A stretch of DNA of 19,332 bases from a bacterium (GCA_018652925.1 JABIBH010000302.1:1-19332); one strand, 5' to 3'; shown: positions 7,355 to 15,501, numbered from the stretch's first letter. The notes: a model not told the origin generated them from the letters alone. Made by a program: numbers and translations.

Positions 7355-8977
7355 TCAATTGTCTTTCAAAGTAATTGCACGTAAATCTTCATTTTTGCCC
7401 AATTTTGTATTTAAAGCACATTCTGAAGACTTCTCCGGATGGTCTTGTGTATAGTGAAGGCCTCTGCTTTCGTGTCGACTCAAAGCAGCTAACACAATCA
7501 TTTCTGCAATCAATGAAATATTCCTGAGCTCAACCAGATCAGGTGAAATAATGGAATTACGGTAAATATCCTCAACAGTTTTCCTGATATTCCGCAATCT
7601 TTTCAGCGCAATATTCAATCTCATGTTCGATCTAACAATTCCAACATAATCCCACATTATCTGTCGAACTGAATCCCAATCATGCTCAAGAACCATTGGC
7701 GCATAGCCCTTGACTAGCTGACTGACTGACGTAAGAAGCGGACTTGACTCTAAAGGCAGAGATACCCGCTCTTCCTTCATTGAAGCAGTTGCAGCTTTAT
7801 CTGCAAAATAAACAGCCTCCAGCAGAGAATTGCTGGCAAGCCGGTTTGCCCCATGAACTCCAGAATACGCAACTTCACCAATGGCAAAAAGACCCGCAAG
7901 CGAAGTCTTTCCATTAACATCAACTTCAATGCCACCGCACATATAATGTGCCGCAGGAACTACTGGAATTGGGTCTATGGTCATATCAATTCCAAATTTC
8001 AAACAATTCTTATACAAATTAGGAAAACGGGATTTTATAAACTCCGGACTCATGTGACTCAAATCAAGATGTACACACTTGTCACCCATCAGCTTCATTT
8101 CCAAATCGATTGCCCGAGCAACAACATCACGTGGAGCAAGATCTTTCAACGGATGATATCTTTCCATAAAATGTTCGTTACGACTGTTAGTCAACAGTGC
8201 ACCTTCACCCCTGACAGCTTCCGAAATTAGATAACTTTTTGCATCTGGATGATAAAGACAGGTTGGGTGAAACTGAACAAATTCCAGATTGGCCAGAGTT
8301 GCTCCAGCTCGATAAGCAATCGCCATCCCATCGCCGGTAGCAATATCAGGGTTGGATGTGTAGGCATATACTTTTCCACATCCACCAGTTGCCAATATCG
8401 TATTTTCAGCTAAAAATACTTTTTGGGAATTGTTGTGTCGGTCAAGAACAACACAGCCAGCTATCCGATTACCTCCGTCAACTCCAACATCCTGGCAATT
8501 GAGCAATTCAAGGGCAATATGGTTTTCAAGTATCGATATATTTGGATTTTCATGACATTTTTCCAGTAACTTTTTCTCTAGTTCACGACCAGTCATATCC
8601 GCAGAATGAAGAATCCGATTGCAAGAGTGTCCACCTTCCCTTCCTAATGTAAATTGATCGTCTTCGCGCGAAAACTCTACTCCATAAGACAACAATCTTT
8701 CGATCAGATCCGGTGAGGACTTTACCATATCTGCTACTATTGTCGGATCACAAAGTCCATCGCCGGCAGTTATTGTATCAGCAATATGAATGTCAAATGA
8801 ATCCAGCGGCGACACCACTGCAGCAATCCCGCCCTGAGCATAGTTAGTATTGCTCTCTGTTGATTCCTTTTTTGTAACGATATTTACTGTACCACTCTGA
8901 GCAACAAGAAGAGCATACTGAAGCCCGGCAATACCTGAACCGATAACCAGGTACCTGCTATTAAAAGTTGTGGCCAT
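7355..8977 (-). CDS. nadB: L-aspartate oxidase
   Basis: An FAD enzyme that oxidises L-aspartate to iminoaspartate, the substrate of NadA, in de novo NAD synthesis; it acts in the cytoplasm. With the ATG at 8977 the protein has 540 residues, the normal length. A longer reading to 9025 exists, but 8977 has AAAGGAGAG at ideal spacing and puts the dinucleotide-binding motif VIGSGIAGL next to the N-terminus as in the family. Also seen: TESNTNYAQGGIAAV, GREGGHSCNRILHSADMTG, EFVQFHPTCLY, SEAVRGEGALL, and GEVAYSGVHGANRLASNSLLE near residue 370-400. These are NadB-specific versions of the succinate dehydrogenase/fumarate reductase flavoprotein fold. It starts 1 bp after the lpxK stop, so it is the tail gene of the lpx operon. 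nadA and nadC are not in view. Confidence 0.96.
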   Translation of the reverse strand: MATTFNSRYLVIGSGIAGLQYALLVAQSGTVNIVTKKESTESNTNYAQGGIAAVVSPLDSFDIHIADTITAGDGLCDPTIVADMVKSSPDLIERLLSYGVEFSREDDQFTLGREGGHSCNRILHSADMTGRELEKKLLEKCHENPNISILENHIALELLNCQDVGVDGGNRIAGCVVLDRHNNSQKVFLAENTILATGGCGKVYAYTSNPDIATGDGMAIAYRAGATLANLEFVQFHPTCLYHPDAKSYLISEAVRGEGALLTNSRNEHFMERYHPLKDLAPRDVVARAIDLEMKLMGDKCVHLDLSHMSPEFIKSRFPNLYKNCLKFGIDMTIDPIPVVPAAHYMCGGIEVDVNGKTSLAGLFAIGEVAYSGVHGANRLASNSLLEAVYFADKAATASMKEERVSLPLESSPLLTSVSQLVKGYAPMVLEHDWDSVRQIMWDYVGIVRSNMRLNIALKRLRNIRKTVEDIYRNSIISPDLVELRNISLIAEMIVLAALSRHESRGLHYTQDHPEKSSECALNTKLGKNEDLRAITLKDN

Positions 8978-8978
8978 G

Positions 8979-10016
8979 TTACTCTCCTTTCTCGTGCAAG
9001 ATAAATTGAATTGGGCTGGTTCCAAGCCACTTGACTTGGAGATCTACAACTTTAATATCCACAGAATCAGGCCACATGCCAACTAATTTCACATAGTCCT
9101 TGGCAGTTGTAAACCAGGTTGTTTCCGTATTGTCATGATTATCAATAATTTGCCCAATATCTGCTTGAGAATACGCTTTGTGGTCATCGTACCTGTAACT
9201 GGCAACAGGGTTTCTGCCCAGCTTTCTGATACATTGCTTCTCAAACTGTTCCGGGTTTGCAATACCGGAAATCAATGCATAATCACCAGTATCATCCAAT
9301 GATAATATTGAGTTTCTGGAATAACTGAAAATCGCAATCCCGTTGTATTCAGTTGGCAAGGTGTCCTGAGTATCCTCAGCAGGGACTAATAAACAATCTG
9401 CTCTATCTATTGCATCAATCGATTCCCTGAATGGTCCCCATGGAATAACATTTCCAATTTGTGGTACAGGAGTCCCTCTTTGAAAATCCCATTTATCCAA
9501 AATCAGAAAATCAATGTGCCTGTTCAAGCCTGCTGTTTGGAACCCATCTTCAATGATGACGATATCAACAATATCTTTTACCTGATTGTACCCTTGGACT
9601 CTGTCTCTTGATTGCACAACAACAGCCTCTGGTAAAGCCTGCGCAATCATCAAAGCCTCATCACCTGCATTTTTGTTTTCCGCGCCCACAATAAACGGAC
9701 CTGCATCTGCACTGCCATAGCCTCGGACCAAAATCGCGACCTTTAGACCAGTCTCCTGCAGATCGGAAGCAATTTTAATAGCCAAAGGCGTTTTTCCGCT
9801 GCCTCCCAGACTCAGATTCCCGATCGAAATAACTTTGGGATTTGCTGGTATTACAGTACGACTTGCTATTCTTTTGTTGATAAGGATTTTGTTTAATTTT
9901 GAAGTGAATATGGTCAGCTTGTTGAATATTGGTGACGAATTCGATGCCCATGACTTCCACAGTTTTCCTGCTGCTCTAGTTCCTGTGCTGCGTTTGTCAA
10001 CAATCTGGAATGTCAT
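8979..10016 (-). CDS. lpxK: Tetraacyldisaccharide 4'-kinase LpxK
   Basis: Phosphorylates the 4' position of the tetraacylated disaccharide-1-phosphate to give lipid IVA, at the inner face of the inner membrane. The 345-residue protein carries the family P-loop GNLSLGGSGKTP (66-77), LVRGYGS (96-102), GDEALMIAQ (118-126) and the Walker-B-like stretch VIIEDGFQT (153-161). The usual form of the last motif is DDGFQH, so the first acidic residue is Glu and the final His is Thr here. The N-terminal membrane-associating segment before the P-loop is only weakly hydrophobic. The ATG at 10016 overlaps the stop of the DUF374 gene (ATGA). Its last codons, GGAGAGTAA, double as the ribosome site for nadB. 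Identification is secure; the motif change is a variant to note. Confidence 0.94.
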   Translation of the reverse strand: MTFQIVDKRSTGTRAAGKLWKSWASNSSPIFNKLTIFTSKLNKILINKRIASRTVIPANPKVISIGNLSLGGSGKTPLAIKIASDLQETGLKVAILVRGYGSADAGPFIVGAENKNAGDEALMIAQALPEAVVVQSRDRVQGYNQVKDIVDIVIIEDGFQTAGLNRHIDFLILDKWDFQRGTPVPQIGNVIPWGPFRESIDAIDRADCLLVPAEDTQDTLPTEYNGIAIFSYSRNSILSLDDTGDYALISGIANPEQFEKQCIRKLGRNPVASYRYDDHKAYSQADIGQIIDNHDNTETTWFTTAKDYVKLVGMWPDSVDIKVVDLQVKWLGTSPIQFILHEKGE

Positions 10017-10579
10017 CTCGATTGTCCCTTTAACAGTGCATCAGCCAATATTTCAACTGTTGCAGACTCATGCTCGCAATGAATTTTTTCACCCGCAGTT
10101 ACAATTGTTTTGCTGAATGGAATTGGTAAAGCAGTCTTGTCCCAATTGTTGAGATTAATCTTCCTGCTGTAATTCATAGTCAATGGCACAATCGGGCAAC
10201 CCGACAATCTGGATATTGCTATTACACCTTCCTGGATTGCGCCGTGTGGACCCTTTGGCCCATCGACAGCAAGACCTATGCTCTGACCAGAACGTAGCTC
10301 AGAAACAAGCCTCTTAACAGCCAGGCTACCACTTTGACCAGTTGACCCTCTGATAAATTTTAAACCTTCTCCAGAAAGCACTGATTCAAGCAAATTACCA
10401 TCTTTGCTGTTACTGACAAGTAAAGTCGTCCCTGAAGCCGACACATACATCAGAGCTGCGAACATGTCTTGATGCAGGGATGCATAAATAACGGGTGACG
10501 ACTCTACAGATTTGTTGATGCGACAACTGTGCTTCATAATGTTCCATGCAATTTTGCCGCCTGTAGTTAGTATATTCAT
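10013..10579 (-). CDS. DUF374 acyltransferase, possible LpxJ-type late lipid A acyltransferase
   Basis: A 188-residue lysophospholipid-acyltransferase-like protein of the DUF374 family. Seen: the N-terminal active-site region SLHQDMF (35-40 area, His36 and Asp38), SKDGNLLESVL (58-68), FIRGSTGQSG (75-84) with the phosphate-contact RGS, and the family signature DGPKGP (106-111) followed by GCPIVPL. Characterised DUF374 members of Campylobacter and Helicobacter (LpxJ) add a secondary acyl chain to lipid A precursors. The placement here between lpxB and lpxK, with 4-bp ATGA overlaps at both ends, strongly suggests a lipid A role. It is somewhat shorter than typical members and has no clear N-terminal membrane helix. 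An alternative is a general 1-acylglycerol-3-phosphate acyltransferase, which the operon context makes less likely. Confidence 0.82.
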   Translation of the reverse strand: MNILTTGGKIAWNIMKHSCRINKSVESSPVIYASLHQDMFAALMYVSASGTTLLVSNSKDGNLLESVLSGEGLKFIRGSTGQSGSLAVKRLVSELRSGQSIGLAVDGPKGPHGAIQEGVIAISRLSGCPIVPLTMNYSRKINLNNWDKTALPIPFSKTIVTAGEKIHCEHESATVEILADALLKGQSR

Positions 10580-11742
10580 AGCACTTCTACATCGTCTAGA
10601 AATTTCACGACATCACTAGCAACTCGTTGCCAGAACCCAGGTACACCAAGCTTGTTGTGTAGCTGATCGATATCAGAATCGAACTTGCTTCTCTTTGCAG
10701 AATTCTGCATCCATTTAGTATACTCATTAACAACTGCATCTGCACACGCCTCGTCCTGAACAAATTCGGCCACCATATTTTGCTTCATTACCAGATTTGC
10801 CAGACCGATGAATTCAGAATTTACCAACTTGCTGCCAAGCCAGTAATTAAAGGGAGATGTTTTATAAGTAATTGAATGTCCAAGACCAGCAAGCGCAACT
10901 TCAAGAGATGCTGTCCCACTACAGACAACAGCATAATCAAGATCATTGATGAACTCGCTAATCGGTTGTTGTGAAAGTTTTATATAATCAGGCAGCGACG
11001 CAAATAGTGGAGTCAGATGAACAGCTGCACAACTGATCTGGAATTCATATTTACAATCTGGTTGTGTGTTTTTCATCTGCTCACAAATATCGATAAACAC
11101 TGGTAGCAATAATTGAATTTCCTGTTTTCTGCTTCCCGGCAACAATCCAATTTTGAATTCTTTTTTATGCTTTAAATTATATTCCCGGTTTTTTCTTTTT
11201 TCATATAACAACTCACTATCATAAACATCCACCAATGGATGTCCAAGGTGAACTACCGGAATATTATTGTTGGCAAAATACTTTTCCTCAAATGGTAGCA
11301 ATGCCAACAAACGGTCCACTGATTTCCTGAGCGCACCAATTCGCCACGCACCCCACGCCCACAGTTGCGGAGCAACTACAGAGTATACTGGAATACCATT
11401 TTTATGGGCATGCTTTGATAAAGAACTGTTGAAACCGGGGAAATCGACAGGAATGAATAAATCAACTTCATTATCAGAAAGAAAACTCTTGAGCTGACTG
11501 CGAGCTTTTAAAATTTGAGGCAGTGACTGAAATACTGCAGAAAAACCCATAACAGATATTTCACGGTAATGAGCAATCCTGATTGCTCCATGACTTACCA
11601 GTAAATCTCCGCAAAGAGCTGAAACTTTAATGTTAGGGATTTGTTGTCTGAGGTTGATCAGAAGCTCAGCAGCGTATTTTTCACCACTCAACTCACCACA
11701 TGAAATTAAAACATGCAACTGTTTACTGGAGTTCGTACTCAT
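10576..11742 (-). CDS. lpxB: Lipid-A-disaccharide synthase LpxB
   Basis: A membrane-peripheral GT19 glycosyltransferase that joins UDP-2,3-diacylglucosamine and lipid X to make the beta-1',6 disaccharide. The 388-residue length is normal. Seen: SCGELSGEKYAAELL (14-28), the acidic catalytic region PVDFPGFN (98-105), VVAPQLWAWGAWR (122-134), LPFEEKYF, LGHPLVDVY (167-175), the second Rossmann domain opening LLPGSRKQEI (200-209), and CSGTASLEVAL near the UDP site. The ATG at 11742 has GGGAG seven bases upstream and lies 22 bp after lpxA. The gene ends in an ATGA overlap with the DUF374 gene. Its acceptor needs lipid X made by LpxH, LpxI or LpxG, none of which is in the window. Confidence 0.96.
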   Translation of the reverse strand: MSTNSSKQLHVLISCGELSGEKYAAELLINLRQQIPNIKVSALCGDLLVSHGAIRIAHYREISVMGFSAVFQSLPQILKARSQLKSFLSDNEVDLFIPVDFPGFNSSLSKHAHKNGIPVYSVVAPQLWAWGAWRIGALRKSVDRLLALLPFEEKYFANNNIPVVHLGHPLVDVYDSELLYEKRKNREYNLKHKKEFKIGLLPGSRKQEIQLLLPVFIDICEQMKNTQPDCKYEFQISCAAVHLTPLFASLPDYIKLSQQPISEFINDLDYAVVCSGTASLEVALAGLGHSITYKTSPFNYWLGSKLVNSEFIGLANLVMKQNMVAEFVQDEACADAVVNEYTKWMQNSAKRSKFDSDIDQLHNKLGVPGFWQRVASDVVKFLDDVEVL

Positions 11743-11764
11743 TGTGCGACTCCCATGGCTACTG

Positions 11765-12586
11765 CTATCTAACTATTCCACGTTCGGACCGGCGAATAAA
11801 TGCCATCAAATTCTCAATATGAATATCAAGATCACATTCAACAGCAACTCGATCCAAAGCTTGTGTTACATTCAGCTCTTTTCTATAAAGCAGTTTATAT
11901 GCATGCTTCAGATTCATTACTTCCTGATCAGAAAAATCGCGTCGTTTCAGGCCAACACTATTAACACCAGCAATGCCAATCGGATTACCGGCAACAGTGA
12001 AAAACGGAGGTACATCTTGGCTCAACCTACTGCCACCACCAACAAATGCGTGGGCGCCGATTCTCACAAATTGATGTACTGGAGTCATTCCACCTAAAAT
12101 CGCATGCTCACCGATGCGTACATGCCCTGCCAGATTGACTGAGTTTGCCAAAATCACATGGTCTTCGACTACACACTCATGAGCAATGTGTGCATACGCC
12201 ATAATCAAACAATTTGACCCAACTTTGGTAACACCATTTTTTGTTGTTGCAAGATTGATTGTTACATATTCTCTGATAACATTGTTGTCACCAATCTTCA
12301 CAAAAGATATTTCTTCATTGTATTTCAGGTCCTGTGGTTCTGTGCCAATAACTGCACCAGAAAATATTCTATTACCACGACCAATTGTTGTATTCCCCTC
12401 AATAACAACTGAAGACGATATCTGACATTCTGGTCCAATTGAAACATTTGGACCAATAATGGTAAATGGACCAATTGAAACATCATGCCCCAATTTTGCA
12501 TCAGGATGCACTATTGCTGCTGGGTGAATTACTGGTTCACCAACTGAATGGATAGATTTTTTTGAACTAAGATTCTTTGCGTTCAT
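11765..12586 (-). CDS. lpxA: Acyl-ACP:UDP-N-acetylglucosamine O-acyltransferase LpxA
   Basis: The first enzyme of lipid A synthesis: it transfers a 3-hydroxyacyl chain from ACP to the 3-OH of UDP-GlcNAc. The 273-residue protein is a left-handed beta-helix with many hexapeptide repeats (about 20-200) and a C-terminal helical domain (about 205-273) with GLKRRDFS. The catalytic His is His136 in AHIAHE, and the ligand-binding GGMTPVHQF has His171. The acyl-chain ruler position, E. coli Gly173, is Gly184 here. There is an N-terminal extension of roughly 18 residues over E. coli LpxA. The ATG at 12586 has AGGAGA at good spacing. It lies 15 bp after lpxC-fabZ and 22 bp before lpxB. Confidence 0.96.
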   Translation of the reverse strand: MNAKNLSSKKSIHSVGEPVIHPAAIVHPDAKLGHDVSIGPFTIIGPNVSIGPECQISSSVVIEGNTTIGRGNRIFSGAVIGTEPQDLKYNEEISFVKIGDNNVIREYVTINLATTKNGVTKVGSNCLIMAYAHIAHECVVEDHVILANSVNLAGHVRIGEHAILGGMTPVHQFVRIGAHAFVGGGSRLSQDVPPFFTVAGNPIGIAGVNSVGLKRRDFSDQEVMNLKHAYKLLYRKELNVTQALDRVAVECDLDIHIENLMAFIRRSERGIVR

Positions 12587-12601
12587 TTAGTTAGTCTCCT
12601 G

Positions 12602-13906
12602 TTAACGATCTACAATTGTAGACATCAAGTCGGCTTCGGCAACCTTTTGGCCGTCGACATATGCGATGCCCTTCATTTTGCAGATTGGTCCCCTCAACTT
12701 CACCAGTTCCAGTTCAAACCGTATTTGATCTCCAGGGAGAACTGGCTTGCGGAATCTGGCATTATCAATACCACTAAAGTATACCAATTTAGAGCTAGGA
12801 TTAGGCACGCTGCTTAGCAATAGAACTCCACCAACTTGCGCCATAGCTTCAGTTATTAGTACGGCTGGCATAATTGGATGCTCTGGAAAGTGACCTGTGA
12901 AAAACGGTTCGTTAATCGTCACATTCTTAATACCAACAATACGCAAACCCGGCTCAATTTCCAAGATTCTATCAACAAGTAAAAACGGATATCGATGCGG
13001 CATTGTTTCCAAAATCGCGCTAATATCCCAATACTCTGGCTTTCTTTGCGGATAAATCCTGGAAGCCCGACGCTCACTTTTCGCAATTATTTGCACAAAT
13101 TTACTATTTGTATCGTGTCCAGAATATTTTGCAGTAATATGACCCTTCAATGGCATACCAAGAAGTGCCAGGTCACCTATTAAATCGAGGACTTTGTGCC
13201 GCAAGAATTCATCAGAATAACGAAGTTCCGTGTCATTGACCAACTTGCCATTATCAACAACAAGAGCAATATCCAGGCTACCACCTTTGGCAAGATTGTT
13301 TGCCTGCATTTTCTCGATATCTGCTTTCATCGCAAATGTACGAGCTGGAGCAATCTCGGTTCTGAATATTTCCGGCGTAATAATAAATGTCGATTTGTGT
13401 TTGCCAATCAACGGGTCACTGTAATCGATTTCAAAAGTTATTCTGGTATCGTTGGCAGGATGTGCTTCAATAACAACATCCCCGTCTCGCATATAAACAG
13501 GTACATCAATTTTGTGATATGTGGAAGGCATAGGCTGGTCTAAAATTCCGACACTGTCAATTGCTTCAAGGTATTCCAGAACTCCACCAGTTTTAGGCTC
13601 AGGAGGTTCATTGGCATCCAGCTCGACTACACAGTTTGTTATTCCCAGTCCATAAAGAACTGACATTACGTGTTCCACTGTCTGAACTGACTTACCATCT
13701 TTGGAAAGAGTAGTATTCCGTTTACCACTGGCTTCACGATCATAGTTTTCAATTACAGCAGGAATTTCAGAGCCATCACTCAGCTTAAAAATGATTCCAC
13801 TGTTGATTGCTGCTGGTTGGAACTTCATTGTAACGTCGATACCTGAATGAAGTCCTGTCCCAGTAATTGTGACGGTATCTTTAACCGTTTTTTGCAAAAA
13901 GAGCAT
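12602..13906 (-). CDS. lpxC/fabZ: Bifunctional UDP-3-O-acyl-N-acetylglucosamine deacetylase / 3-hydroxyacyl-ACP dehydratase (LpxC-FabZ fusion)
   Basis: The N-terminal half (1 to about 283) is LpxC, the zinc deacetylase that commits the cell to lipid A. Zinc ligands His79, His237 and Asp241, the catalytic Glu78, and Asp245 and His264 are all present ([24 protein letters not shown]). The C-terminal part (about 290-434) is FabZ, the hotdog-fold dehydratase of fatty-acid elongation, with His304 in [12 protein letters not shown] and Glu353 in EAMAQ. This fusion is well known in Bacteroidota and related phyla. It sits where separate fabZ lies in the proteobacterial skp-lpxD-fabZ-lpxA-lpxB order. 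Odd points: the conserved Asp105-Gly-Ser motif of LpxC is Lys105-Thr-Gly, and the FabZ loop reads MPAVLI rather than MPGVLI. The ATG at 13906 has AGGAG; the gap to the lpxD stop is 3 bp. Confidence 0.95.
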   Translation of the reverse strand: MLFLQKTVKDTVTITGTGLHSGIDVTMKFQPAAINSGIIFKLSDGSEIPAVIENYDREASGKRNTTLSKDGKSVQTVEHVMSVLYGLGITNCVVELDANEPPEPKTGGVLEYLEAIDSVGILDQPMPSTYHKIDVPVYMRDGDVVIEAHPANDTRITFEIDYSDPLIGKHKSTFIITPEIFRTEIAPARTFAMKADIEKMQANNLAKGGSLDIALVVDNGKLVNDTELRYSDEFLRHKVLDLIGDLALLGMPLKGHITAKYSGHDTNSKFVQIIAKSERRASRIYPQRKPEYWDISAILETMPHRYPFLLVDRILEIEPGLRIVGIKNVTINEPFFTGHFPEHPIMPAVLITEAMAQVGGVLLLSSVPNPSSKLVYFSGIDNARFRKPVLPGDQIRFELELVKLRGPICKMKGIAYVDGQKVAEADLMSTIVDR

Positions 13907-13909
13907 TGT

Positions 13910-14941
13910 TTACTCCTGTGATTTATCTGATTTGGAGAGCAAGTTTTCCAGGTCTCTTACTCTTTTGAATAGTTCAGGCAATCTACGGGTTAACCCGAAA
14001 ATTCTGTACCCTTTTTTAATTTCTATTTCAGGAAACCCGATAACAGTTTTTCCTGCTTCAACATCTCTTGTTACGGCAGTTTTGGCAGCAATTTGCACTC
14101 CATCGCCAACAACAAGATGATCTGCACAACCAGATTGGCCGCCAATTACAACACCTTTACCAATTGAGCAACTTCCGGATATACCGGATTGAGCTGAAAT
14201 GGCAGTGTGCTCACCAACAGTCACATTATGCGCAATTTGAACAAGGTTGTCGAGCTTAACACCACTCTTTACAGTAGTTGTCCCTGTTGTAGAACGGTCA
14301 ACGCAGGAGTTGGCGCCAATTTCAACATCGTTCTCAATAACCACATTCCCGATCTGGGGAATTTTTACAAGACCGGTTGCCGATGGATGATAACCAAAGC
14401 CATCACTGCCAATTACAACACCAGAGTGAAGAATTACATTATCTCCAACAATTGTTCTTTCACGAATTGTTACATGAGAATAAAAAACAGAGTTACAACC
14501 AATAGTGCAATTCGGCTCGATAACAACATGTCCAGCGAGTCGAGTTCCAGAGCCAATCTTTGTTCCATCACCGATTATACAAAAAGGCCCGATTGCAACG
14601 TCTGATTCAATAATTGCGCCTGGGTCTATTACTGCAGTGGGATGAATCCCATCGGGAATTACTGAATCAACAGGAACAGCAAAATAACTCAACACTTTTG
14701 TAAATTCTGCTCTGGGATTTTCACATCTGATAGCAGGTATATCTGTTTCAAAATCCATTGGAACAATTAATGCGGCTGGCATGCCTGTCATATTTTCCAG
14801 ATATTCAATTTTTTCAGCAAAAACAATTTCACCTGGCTTGGCATCAGTAACTGAACCAGCGCCACTAATCACAGGATCAGTAGCGCCTTGATAGTTGAGT
14901 TGCAGCATAGCAGCTATTTCACTTAGCTTGTATGAATTCAT
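13910..14941 (-). CDS. lpxD: UDP-3-O-acylglucosamine N-acyltransferase LpxD
   Basis: The third enzyme of lipid A synthesis: it adds a 3-hydroxyacyl chain to the 2-amino group of the LpxC product. The 343-residue protein has the LpxD N-terminal uridine-binding domain (about 1-95), a hexapeptide beta-helix (about 100-300) and a C-terminal helix (about 315-343). Markers are GSDGFGYHP (178-186), the catalytic His238 in LVQIAHNV, and GFPEIEIKKGYR. The ATG at 14941 is 8 bp after the skp stop and has only a weak ribosome site, so it may rely on coupling to skp. Its last codons hold the AGGAG that serves lpxC-fabZ. Confidence 0.96.
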   Translation of the reverse strand: MNSYKLSEIAAMLQLNYQGATDPVISGAGSVTDAKPGEIVFAEKIEYLENMTGMPAALIVPMDFETDIPAIRCENPRAEFTKVLSYFAVPVDSVIPDGIHPTAVIDPGAIIESDVAIGPFCIIGDGTKIGSGTRLAGHVVIEPNCTIGCNSVFYSHVTIRERTIVGDNVILHSGVVIGSDGFGYHPSATGLVKIPQIGNVVIENDVEIGANSCVDRSTTGTTTVKSGVKLDNLVQIAHNVTVGEHTAISAQSGISGSCSIGKGVVIGGQSGCADHLVVGDGVQIAAKTAVTRDVEAGKTVIGFPEIEIKKGYRIFGLTRRLPELFKRVRDLENLLSKSDKSQE

Positions 14942-14949
14942 ATCAGAGC

Positions 14950-15480
14950 CTACTCGTCAACGCCTTTAACAAGAGCTGTCAGGATATCATCAGTAAGATC
15001 AAGATCTGGGTCAATGTAGATAGTAGTCAATGCAGCAGCATCGACAATTATCCCATAACCATTTTCTTTACCAATTCGTTCTGCAATCAGTTTTATCTGC
15101 TCAATTATTGGTTGAATCTGTTTTTTATACTCTGCTTCAGCGCGAGAATCGATACTCTCCCTGAATTGGAAATAGTCAGAACGAGCACTTTCAAATTCTT
15201 CCATCTTTGACCTTAGAGCATCTTCACCCAGAAGCATTTTCTGGCTTTCAATCTCCTCACCCATTCTCTGCAAATCACGTTCACGTTCTGTAATTTCGCG
15301 TTCAAGATCCTGAAGGAACAGTTGGTATTGTTCCTGAGCATCGCGAGCTGCGTTATACTCTTCTACAATTCTCTGTGAATCGATTATTGCAAAAGGCTTC
15401 ACGTCTTCTGCAAATACAATCGATGAGAATGAGAGTGCCAGTAATGTTAAGGCAATAACCCTAATTAAGTTGGTTTTCAT
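14950..15480 (-). CDS. skp: Skp/OmpH-family periplasmic chaperone
   Basis: A periplasmic holdase that carries unfolded outer-membrane proteins to the BAM complex. The 176-residue precursor has a signal peptide ending near SSIVFA-ED (about residue 24). It then has a beta-strand start FAIIDSQRIVEEYNAA, long charged alpha-helical arms rich in Glu, Arg and Gln (about 45-125), and a return strand GYGIIVDAAAL with YIDPDLDLTDDIL. This is the OmpH plan: a trimer base with coiled-coil tentacles. The ATG at 15480 has AAAGG at a proper distance. The gene follows bamA by 21 bp, the order seen in many diderms, and precedes lpxD by 8 bp. Confidence 0.92.
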   Translation of the reverse strand: MKTNLIRVIALTLLALSFSSIVFAEDVKPFAIIDSQRIVEEYNAARDAQEQYQLFLQDLEREITERERDLQRMGEEIESQKMLLGEDALRSKMEEFESARSDYFQFRESIDSRAEAEYKKQIQPIIEQIKLIAERIGKENGYGIIVDAAALTTIYIDPDLDLTDDILTALVKGVDE

Positions 15481-15501
15481 TTCGACCTTTCAAGCTTCTG
15501 T

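Noticed and set aside
8978..9025. NadB start at 9025
   Set aside because: It would overlap lpxK and add 16 residues before the FAD motif. The ATG at 8977 has a strong ribosome site.
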